In this document: piece after piece, positions 51,990 to 61,006 of the stretch
How positions within the stretch are numbered: the first letter of the stretch is position 1
Layout: each line of letters starts with the position of its first letter
Assembly: GCF_001039355.2 (NCBI RefSeq)
Contig: NW_019775453.1
Coordinates: 327,118-391,117, forward strand
Origin: Lingula anatina
Taxonomy: Eukaryota; Brachiopoda; Lingulata; Lingulida; Lingulidae
Reading direction: 5' to 3'
Length of the DNA stretch: 64,000 bases
Made by a program: the position numbers and the translations under genes
Notes under the pieces: generated by a model
Databases searched by the model: none
Seen by the model: the letters and a program-made list of their open reading frames with translations, nothing else
Told to the model about the DNA's origin: nothing

Positions 51990-53785
51990 GTCTTCTTTGA
52001 AAGAATTTCCAAACTTATGTGTATTCGATTGAGTTTGCCCTTGTTTTCCCAGTTCAGCTCTTGTCGGTGTTATTCTAAGACCATCTGTTGTGTCTAGTTT
52101 TTATTTGAGTTCTTTAAAACATTTCGGCACCACATGGCCTGCCCTATTCTTGCTAAATGTTCCACGTCATTTCCCACCTCAACCAATCCTCGCAGTAAAC
52201 TAGAGCTCTGCAGAATTTGGGGTGAAATTTATTGAGCCAGAATCTTAGTCTGTGATGAGATTGTTTACAGAGCAGTGTTTTATAGCAAATTTCAAAAGTC
52301 AATGAAATCGCAAAGATTAAATTATATAAATCTTTTAAAGCAATTTGTAGGCCATGCTATTTTTAAAGCAACAGTACAGTATTATATTGGTAAACTGCAA
52401 TTGCATTCAGGTTTTGCGGGGGCAAACTCTGATAAACCGGCAGCATTTTCTTAGCGTTCCCCCACCTACGCATCCAAATCTGAAGAAATAGATTGAAAAT
52501 CGGAGCTTGAAAGTAAATTTAATTTCAAATTTCTTCTAAACATTTAACTTTCAAATCCGATGCGTGTTAGTTTCTTTTTTTTTTTCACAATCAAATGTAT
52601 GCCTGCTGCTCGGGGCCTTATTTGTGCGGAGGTGTTACAATGAAGAAACCGGCGTTCATCATATGTGAAACACACATTAAATACTGTAAATATTGCTTTA
52701 AGATTTGGCCATATACGTAAATTAAATCAGTCTTACAAAATGACTCTTGCGATACTGAAAAGTGACGAACCGTTGTTATTTATTTATAAATAATGGCGGT
52801 TTACAAATAAATCAGAATGGGAGTGGTGATCAACAAACTCGGTAGCTCAGAATTATGCATATTTGGAGTATTTTTTACTGAAGGAAATATCAACAAAATG
52901 ATCTATTTTCTAGTTTCTGTTTAGATCGGAGGTCAGGTGAACGGAAGCCGTTCCGAAGAAAATTCTACTGTAAATTCTGTAGAAATGCCTTCCTCTTTCA
53001 AGACAATAAGATTAATAGGCTTACATGGGTCTACACAAAAGAAAATATCCGTATGGCCCTATCAGTAAGGACACATTTATAATAGATTATCACTTCGAAT
53101 CTTTCGCACATGTGTGTGTTTCGTCATCTATGAAATAAATTTACCGGTCATTTTCCAAAATGTTTTTCCCCGTTATTTCACTAAAACTTCAGTGACATTC
53201 AATGTACGTAACACTATATTTGTGCACAGCTTGTTTTTTCCCTAGCTTTGTAATTTTAAAACTTATGTAGTATTGTCTTCGAAGGAAAGCGGTTAAAAAA
53301 CCTATAACAGACTATTTCAAAACCTTACGCAGTTTTCGCTCTCGATTTTAGCTCTGGGCTTTTAATTGTTCTTCCTGATCGCGCAGTGTCATTCCTGAGC
53401 GTCTAAATCCTGACAAGCGCCTTTTGCTCACTAGTCATGTTCATACGCTACGACTAGCTTGGCTTTATTTGGAAATCCCCTAACAGTCAGGCTGTGTGCT
53501 GTGAAATACAAATTGTGTTGACACTGACGACTCGTGACCTATTATCGTGACGATTTAGTCGGTATTCCCCTGACATCATTGCTGGGTTTCACAGACATCC
53601 CCCTGAGTTTCACGCACTATACTGGGTATAATGTAACACAGATCTGTACCGTTCCATTTCGCCCACTGATCCAACTGATGGAAACAAAATGGGAATTTCG
53701 GTGAGAATATGTTTTTTCTTATGTAAACCTGAGTAGATTATAAAAACTTGTGTTAGGATGATTTAAGTTATTTAAAACAAGAAGA
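51990..53785. other. Divergent intergenic region between the IgGFc-like gene and cytokine-like gene A
   Basis: The two genes point away from each other across 1.8 kb, so this region should hold both promoters. No gene is seen. Two NF-kB-like decamers sit on the gene A side (listed separately). A CCAAT-type accaatcc near 52182 lies about 200 bases upstream of the IgGFc-like start. Confidence 0.5.
53471..53570 (+). promoter_or_regulatory. Two NF-kB-like sites upstream of cytokine-like gene A
   Basis: GGAAATCCCC at 53471-53480 and GGTATTCCCC at 53561-53570 are close to the kB consensus GGGRNNYYCC; the second is the poorer match. They lie about 310 and 220 bases before the start codon. A full palindromic match GGGAAATCCC occurs at 54921-54930 inside an intron of the same gene. 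Decamers of this degeneracy also occur by chance. Confidence 0.35.
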
Positions 53786-54834
53786 ATGAAAATTGAAGGT
53801 GAGTTTTTTTTTTACAGGTCCTTAATCTCCGCATTTCAAACGCTATTGTTTGGAAAATCGCAATTAGTTGTTAATTAATGAATTATACAATCTTGAATGA
53901 ATTTACTGCTGATCATTGCACAGTTATATAGTCAATTATGAATTTATCATTCTATCTTACACTTATTTTTAAATAAACTTTTCAAATTCAAAAATGTTAA
54001 TACATACACGCGTTTATAATATTACGTTTTATCTAGGTGCCGCAATCGTCTTATGTTCACTTGGGGTTGTGTCCGTTCTGACCGACAGTAGCCATGAATG
54101 CCCTGACGAAGATTCATTTTACCGTAGTCTTGTAAATCCTTGCGGTGGTAAAACCACAACAAAAGAATTAATTCAAATGCCCCCCACAACTACAAAGATA
54201 ACATTAAATAGAGCTGGTAAGGACATGGTATAGCGTTTGTTTTCATTTTCTTGACTGAATTTTAAAAGTAATGTTTCAGTGGCAAATTTAGGGGGCGGGG
54301 TCAGGGGGGTCCTGATCCCTCCCCCCTTCGGTTTCTGAAAAAAAATCACACAAATATTCCCCTCTTGGAATTAGAATTTTGACTAGGTGATTTATAGTAC
54401 TAAACCCTACCAAATAGCACCGTTCGCCCTCTAAAACGCCCAAAATTTTCGGGGCCCTTAATTATAAGCGGGTCCCGAACCCCACGCCAACCGGGGGGGG
54501 GGGGGGGGGGGGGTCGGCTTCGCATCCGCAGACCCCTTCCCCTTCATATAGTCCTGGATCCGCCCCTGTATATATTCTATTTTTTGCATGTGTTATAGTT
54601 TTAAATCATTATGCATATTATCATGTGCTAGTTATTGGTTACATTTTCCTATGATACGTTGGTGTCCGTTTTCCAGTTGCGCTTCATTCAATCAGAAAAT
54701 ACAAGAAAAAGCTGCGGAATGTGTATCATCGTTACGTAAGTATGCAGTAGCATAGATCGAACATTTATCTAAGTTCATAGAATTATTCGACATCAAGTGC
54801 TTATCCTGTTAAAAATTACGGCAGAAATTCTCTA

Positions 54835-54890
<56 letters not shown>

Positions 54891-56989
54891 CACCAAGAAC
54901 TCACCAGCAGAAAAATACTAGGGAAATCCCCCATCTATCATGTGGGTACGATAAAGGTGATTCATTCTTCTTGTATACATGTATATGATAAGAATGAATC
55001 ACCTTTGTGATAAATATTTACATACGCGCGTGAAGGGGTGGATATTTGGTCAGAACACAAAAAAGGGTCAAAATTTAAATCTAAACGCCAGTTTTAAAAC
55101 TACTGAGACTTTTTCGGGCTTGCGTACCAGATCTTCACAAGAAGACCGAAACCCATAAATAGCATAAAGTGTCAAAGCTCGTGCGTTTATATGTAACTGA
55201 ATCGATCAATCCATCGCTCTCACACGTACTGCAACTGCGTTTTCGAGTGACTGGTGATGTATTATGTGGGCCTTAACAATGAAGCAATTCTGAGCAATTC
55301 GATCAACAACTGTTTTTCTTTTAGAGTGGGCATCGTAACTGATACTGATTTCATTTTTCACCTTGCAGAGTATGATATCGGTGAGGAATGCCACTAATGA
55401 GGCATTACCAAGTTTGACAAGACGACACAAAAGGGTGAGTATTATAGTCTGCCTTGAATAATACTATCGCAATAATATTATCTATATGTTGGCGCATCCT
55501 ACGGTTGCCGAATTTATTGTGGGTCTTTTTTTACTGTTTATCTTACATGCACCGTGAAAATTGTCTGGCCACTGAAGCTTTTCACACAATGAAACGATAG
55601 ACCAGTGTAGGCAAGGGACTAGAAGTATAATATCTTCTAGAGACGATGTTCAGCAAACTGAAAAGTGACTGGAATATATGTGAGGGAATGAAGTAATACC
55701 GTCAGTGCTCTGAGAAAAATTCGGACAAACAAGGAGAAGTGACTANTTTCAGTGGAATCTAACTAGGGCATGAGCCGACCACCCCCAACACAACATTAAG
55801 ACATAAGTGTTTGCCCACAAAACGAAAGACAACCAACGAAAATAGAATAAATAAATATTTACACGCTTCATGGTAACGTATGTATCATATTTACGTAACA
55901 AAGAGGAATGAGCGCCGTAAAAACATGCGTGCGCACATATACAACGTCGCACGTACTCACAAAGTCGTGACAACAGACAAAAAACAATGAAATAAAAAAT
56001 ATCTTCATGTATGTATCGGTAACATATGAATCATATGAATGTAATATATAAGAAAAGCGACGTTAAAACATGCGACAGCACATGTGCATTGTCTCACACA
56101 CCCACACAGTTGTGACAACAGAGAACAAACAATGGAATCAGAAAAACACCTTCACATTATTTGGTAACTTATGTATCATATTTACGTAACAAAGAAGAAT
56201 GAGCGACGTAAAAACATGCGTGCGGACATACATGTATACAACGTCGCAAGCACCCACAGTCGTGCCAAAGGACAACAAACAATGAAATCAAAAAACAATG
56301 TTCACGTTCTTTGATAATGTTTGTATCATTTTTACGTAACAAAGAAGAATGAGCGACGTAAAAACAAGCGTGCGCACATATACAACGTCTCACGCACCCA
56401 CATAGTTGCGACAACAGAGAACAAACAATGGAATCAGAAAACAATACCGTCATATCATTGGTAACGTATGTACATACTTACGTAACAAATAAGAATGAGC
56501 GCCGTCAGAACATGCGTGCGCACATATACAACGTCGCACCATATTTTCTCTACTTCTATGGCCGCACGAACCCACAGTTGTGACAAAGGACAACAAACAA
56601 TGAAATCAAAAAACAAACAACGTTAACAACAACAACAACAACAACAATCTAAACGCAATTTGGTAACGTATGTATCGGTAACGTAGGCCTATATATCGAT
56701 ACATGCGTTACATGTATCAAATATTGCGTGTAGGTTGTTGTTGCCCAGACATATAAAAAGAAACCTCCAAGGACCTAGTCGACTGTTCAGCGATATTCCT
56801 GAGCTGATGTGCAAGATAAAACTGACCAATCCTAAAATAAGGCGGTTGTCTCCCAGGAAACTCTCAAGAGGTTTAAAAAGAAGAAAGAGACTTCAAAAGC
56901 TTACCATTGCAGATTGGTTGGTTCAGAGTATGGAAACATTTGGCGAATCTTTTGCATTAGTGTCTGCTTTGGAGAGTCGATGTGTTTAG
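53786..56989 (+). CDS. Small secreted, helix-rich protein A (candidate four-helix cytokine)
   Basis: I assembled six exons: 53786-53798, 54037-54216, 54677-54735, 55369-55434, 55643-55692, 56749-56989, totalling 609 nt and 202 residues. The 13-nt first exon (M-K-I-E plus the first base of Gly) joins to A-A-I-V-L-C-S-L-G-V-V-S-V-L to form a signal peptide. Residues 26-40 hold two cysteines and N-P-C. Basic helix-like segments follow: A-L-H-S-I-R-K-Y-K-K-K-L-R-N-V-Y, then D-W-N-I-C-E-G-M-K-H-I-K-R-N-L, then I-P-E-L-M-C-K-I-K, then I-A-D-W-L-V-Q-S-M-E-T-F. R-R-H-K-R at 102-106 could be a furin-type site. AATAAA at 57187 fits the 3' end. The 50-nt fifth exon uses the second AG of a TAGAG acceptor and is the weakest call, but it alone closes the frame. 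The family is not recognised with certainty; the cytokine idea comes from gene B. Confidence 0.5.
54277..54568. mobile_element. MITE-like repeat in an intron of gene A
   Basis: Starts cagtggcaaatttaggggg and ends cctggatccgcccctg. The right end inverted, caggggcggatccagg, resembles the left end and matches a terminal motif seen in many animal MITEs. The interior contains a run of 21 G at 54493-54513. The left end is degenerate, so this is an old copy. Confidence 0.5.
54837..54890. repeat. (TG)20-(TA)7 microsatellite
   Basis: Uninterrupted TG dinucleotides followed by TA dinucleotides in an intron of gene A. This is simple sequence repeat with no coding meaning. Confidence 0.95.
54953..55006. 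other. Hairpin: perfect 17-bp stem with 20-nt loop
   Basis: AAAGGTGATTCATTCTT at 54953-54969 is followed by its exact reverse complement at 54990-55006. The loop contains tatacatgtata. It lies in an intron of gene A. It could be the core of a small inverted-repeat element; nothing shows that it is a stable RNA gene. Confidence 0.7.
55872..56640. repeat. Minisatellite, about 146-bp units, five copies
   Basis: Units begin ggtaacgtatgtatcat at 55872, 56018, 56163, 56313 and 56460, giving periods of 145-150 bp. Each contains tacgtaacaaag, gaatgagcg, acatgcgtgcgcacatatac and a cacccacagttgtgacaa segment. Units 1, 3 and 5 end in caatgaaat; units 2 and 4 share gagaacaaacaatggaatca, so the array alternates two subtypes. 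It lies between the last two exons of gene A, downstream of the N at 55746. Confidence 0.88.
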
Positions 56990-59452
56990 ACAAAATTACA
57001 CACCGATTACAAAATCCTATTGTATAATATTATATAATTCTAGCATCTACAAATATACATGTATTTTTACCATATATTTTTGATATGATCTCTTTTTTTG
57101 ATAGAACTTTTGTCATATATTCCAAGTGAATGCATATTTTTAGGCGTACGTTTTATTATGAATATGTGGCCTTATTGTTTTACTCTAATAAAAGATTTAT
57201 TATATCACGTTTACATCCTATACTTTGAATATTTTATTTTTGTACATTGAGCTTTTTGTTTTCAGTAGTTTTTGATTGGCGTCTTTTTACACGTGTCATC
57301 CATTAAAGAACTTTTTTTTACTTTTTTAGTTGTTGAATAAAAATTATTTAATCTAATTTTCTTGTTTTTTTTTTGCCATTTGTATTCATATTTATTTGCA
57401 TGCATTTATTACACCTAAGGTTATCTAGTTACTAAAATGCACCAAGATAACCGCTTTTATATATGACTTTATGGTACAATCTGCGTATCGAGGATTTTTA
57501 AAAGTATAAAATGATTATTGATGTACTCTTGAACTGTGTTATGAAAATTCGGAGTAAATATGAGAAACTGGAAGTTCTGGAGGAAGCAACTGTGCCACCA
57601 TTACGTTCACCATCTGAACTGATGAAACAACCAGTGCCCATGTAGAACCCCTCCGTATCAAGATTGGTGAAAGTGTGGTCAGTGCTTCTAGGTGTTAATG
57701 TAGACCAAATTTTATCTAGGGACAGACATTAAATATCCCACATTTCTGCATCCTACGTGCTTCACGCCAGAAAATTTGTGCCCTTGAGAAATAATTTTAC
57801 TGATTCCTCTACCGCTACTGTCATAAATGCCCTTGTCACATCTAGATGGGGAAATTCACATCCTCTTCTCTATGGATGTCCTCATGAAAAGGTCAAACAG
57901 TCAAACGTCTACAGTGCGTTCAAATCACCGCTGCTAGCCATACAAAAGTCACACCACGCTCATCGTCCAACAACTTCACTGACTACCCATAAGAGCACAT
58001 TTTAAACCTTTTAATTTGCGCCTCTATATTTTTTTACAATAATGTCTTAAGTGAACCATAATATGCACCCATCACAAATCACGGTAATTTGACCATCTGT
58101 TTCCAATACCTTGTAAGGTTAGATGGGACGGCTCATTTGCGGTAGCAGCACCAAACGAATGAAGTGCACTTCCATTTTCATTACGTAGCCTATAGTTTCC
58201 CCTCAGAGCTTTTAAAAGGAATTGAACATTTAGCTTTTAAATAAATTTTACAACTGGAAATTTAGGGCTCTTGTGTGTTTTATTGTTTAGTGGATATTTC
58301 TTAACAAATAAATGACTAACTTTTAATTATTCATGTGTATATTTCAAATAGATATTCTTTGGTTAATATTTTACACACTGCAGTCTATTGAATACCTTTG
58401 GATTTTAGACCCTAAATAATTATCATGATCATTATGAATTTTAATTGATACAAAATTACCTTGAATCGTTTGACAGACGGAGAAAAGCCACCGTTGCTCG
58501 CAACGTGAATCGCCATTGCTTTGCTGAACAACGCCAATCACCACTGGTTTCATTTTAATTAAGGTTCTTTTAGTTTGAATATATCTATAATTGGTGGAAT
58601 GCAGGTGTAAATTTGACAAAACGAACAGTAGCGATAGCATTTGGCATATCTGTGGTTTCATTTTTGCTTCTCTGTCCTACCCTGAGGTTCATATCTGACA
58701 CGTGCCAACTTCTTCCTTCCCAAATGTCCTTATCAATATTATTTCTATTTAAGGACAGTGAGACTCAAGGCTGCTTAAATGGATAAGAGGAAATGAAAAA
58801 AAAAGGCCTACGTCGTTTCTGAAATTAATATAATGATACTTTCTCTTAGCAGCTCGATTAATGCAACAAAAAAATGAAACTGAAGTTGCCACTCATACTA
58901 TTGTGCTTATCTTGTTAAACATCAGCAATCTATCATGGTAGTCGCAAAGTGACGTAACTCTCTTTCAATATGTGATAGAACTGCGAGGATAAACCATTGT
59001 GATATGTCCGTAACTGGACAAACTTCTTAGGGAACCATAGACTAAGACGCGATTCTTAATGTCTTATAGGTTTAAAACAAGCGCCCCTGCATGGCCCTTA
59101 AGTTTTGAATTTCCCTAGTCTAGTATTAAAACACTTGCAAATATCATAATCAAACCAGAAATGTGCTTCGTTTTCAGTCTGCTTTATTAGTCAATAATAC
59201 AGTACAAAAATATATTTAAAAATATCACAGAAAAAAGCGTAAAAGATATCAATATAAAAATACAGTTTGAAAAATGCAATGAAACCTGAGATATCTTTAT
59301 AAATAAGAACAATTATCTGTAAAAAAAGACTGGAGATTTGTCCCTCCCGAGTGAGATCAGTCTAGCTACTTAAACTTTTAAATTGTCTCCATCAGAACCA
59401 AATTCGAACTCGATCTGTTTTGAGAAAATCCCCCACGACCACAGTCCATTCT
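56990..59452. other. Convergent spacer between genes A and B
   Basis: Contains the polyadenylation signal of A (AATAAA at 57187), a LINE remnant (57720-58030, listed separately) and a minus-strand AATAAA for B at 59183-59188. The stretch 58030-59180 shows no gene or repeat. Confidence 0.55.
57720..58030 (+). mobile_element. Decayed LINE reverse-transcriptase fragment
   Basis: One frame reads R-K-F-V-P-L-R-N-N-F-T-D-S-S, A-T-V-I-N-A-L-V-T-S-R and L-L-Y-G-C-P-H-E-K-V-K-Q. The next frame continues L-Q-C-V-Q-I-T-A-A, and a third gives V-Q-Q-L-H-stop-L-P-I. This order (VxAxVTSRxD, LLYGLP, LQxVQNxAA, LHWLPI) is that of the RT C-terminal part of CR1/L2-like LINEs. Frameshifts and a stop show it is dead. 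Confidence 0.75.
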
Positions 59453-61006
59453 TTAATAGATCAAGCTGTGCAGAGTTTCATTCAAACGATAAGTAACTGC
59501 ATAACCGGCGTCTAAAACATTGGCTCTAGTCAATTTATGAGTACAGGGAATCTCAATTTCAGGAACACAAAAATGTTTTGGTTTTCCTCGGCTAACTTTA
59601 ATTCGACACAGCAGTTCTCTTGTTTCTTGTATGACATCGGTTGTTGACTCTTTCAGATTTTCTAGATCCTCTACATGTATTTTAGGGAGTTCTCTCTCTT
59701 TTGCCTGCACCACCCTCAAGTGAACCCACAACATGTGAAGACAATCGAAAGCCTTATCCCATTTAGATGCCTGGAATATATTAAAATATTTAACTTATTC
59801 GCTCACATCTATTTCGTATATTAAACGTAGGTATGCTTACGGATCACTTAACCTTGAGAAAGTAGTAAAATGAGAAAATGCATGCAGATGAATTGAACTC
59901 TGAATAAGTACATAGGACCATAGAAGTAGAGAATATGATAGGACTAAGCGAATAAAAAATATTTTTAAGACCAACATATTACATAAGGCAAAAATCATTT
60001 TGATATTCTTCCAATTAAAGATGTTTCGAAAAATATGACATATGACAATGATCAGGGTTAAGAAAAAGAATTCCAATGAAAATATTAATCTGAGATGTAC
60101 CTTTGACCAGTGGCTGCTATGCCTTTCCAAGCACGAAACGATTCCGTCTGGGAAAGGATCAAAGTTAGACTGTTCTATACTTATGTTGCCGAACTGCCCG
60201 ATCTAGAACAAAAAGTTTTTTAAATTGTGTAATTTTGTCATTATATAACCTTCTGCTGTTCTTGCAAAAAGAAAATTATCAGCTTTTTACTAATCAATCT
60301 AAAACCAAATTGATACACCTAACCTGTATTATTTTCAGTTCTAGCAAAAAAGTCTTTATAATTCACCGCTTTCTGTTTATCTCTTCCACAAACGAATTTT
60401 TAATTAGAAAGTAACTTACAAATTGATTCAATAGCAATCCAATTTTGTGTTCTGGCCTTTTCAAAAACCTGTGATTCACCAGTCTGGTACCAATATGACG
60501 CTTGCTCTTTCCAGCGGGCTGCGAGCCAGCGCATGGATTGAAATACTGGTCAGATATTTCCGCAGCTACACAGGGGGTAGAGGCGCCCTCAATCATCTTC
60601 ACAGCGTCACACGGGTTGAAGTCAGAGTCTGATGTCACAACGCTTATATATAGAATCACAACTACCATCAAACCTGGATTGCGAAAGTTTTTATTGAAAT
60701 AAATGTGATTCTGAGATTAAAAAGGTATTGTTTTACCATTTATAGAAAACCATGTTACGGTTATTTGGTTTAAAGCCTTTTTGTTAAGGCAGTCTATATG
60801 ACCTCTAATGTTGTAATCTGAAAACTAATCTGGTAAAAAGATATTATAAAATCACAAATCCATTAATATATCTTCATTAATAAAGCTAATAGTCCTTTTA
60901 AGTTTGAAGCCATTTCTTCTGTTAAAGGGTATCTATAATTCGCTGTCTCTAATGATAACTAAATGTCTACAAAACTATGTTTTTTAAAGTTACCTTTCGT
61001 GATCAT
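59453..61006 (-). CDS. Small secreted, helix-rich protein B (candidate IL-6-type four-helix cytokine)
   Basis: Four exons on the minus strand (60994-61006, 60420-60673, 60101-60202, 59453-59770) total 687 nt and 228 residues. The first is 13 nt (M-I-T-K plus the first base of Gly), then L-M-V-V-V-I-L-Y-I-S-V-V completes a signal peptide. Intron phases are 1, 0, 0. Cysteines are at 26, 39, 52, 113, 133, 178, 191 and 199; F-N-P-C occurs twice. Helix-like stretches are 68-92 (L-V-N-H-R-F-L-K ... L-L-L-N-Q-F), 126-153 (W-D-K-A-F-D-C-L-H-M-L-W-V-H-L-R-V-V), 156-183 (L-E-N-L-K-E-S ... E-L-L-C-R-I-K) and 206-228 (V-L-D-A-G-Y-A-V-T-Y-R-L-N-E-T-L). Glycosylation sites are N95 and N220. Vertebrate IL-6 and LIF genes have a similar tiny phase-1 coding exon followed by phase-0 introns, and a similar length of about 200 residues. 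This identity is inference; no motif is decisive. Confidence 0.6.

Noticed and set aside
53700-53740. ATG at 53691 (M-G-I-S) as the start of gene A
   Set aside because: Its splice to 54037 would be in phase 0 and hits a stop soon after; the ATG at 53786 gives phase 1 and a proper signal peptide.
54797-54988. ORF with a Cys-Val repeat
   Set aside because: It is only the translation of a TG microsatellite.
55872-56640. CRISPR-like array
   Set aside because: Units are long diverged tandem repeats without short conserved repeats and unique spacers, and the DNA is animal.
57757-58005. 82-codon ORF as a host gene
   Set aside because: Its content and the shifted frames after it match a decayed LINE reverse transcriptase.
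59453-61006. IL-17 family assignment for gene B
   Set aside because: Molluscan IL-17s have a cystine-knot-like cysteine layout with a conserved W/D-x-N-R-x-P region; none of that is visible and the protein looks helical.
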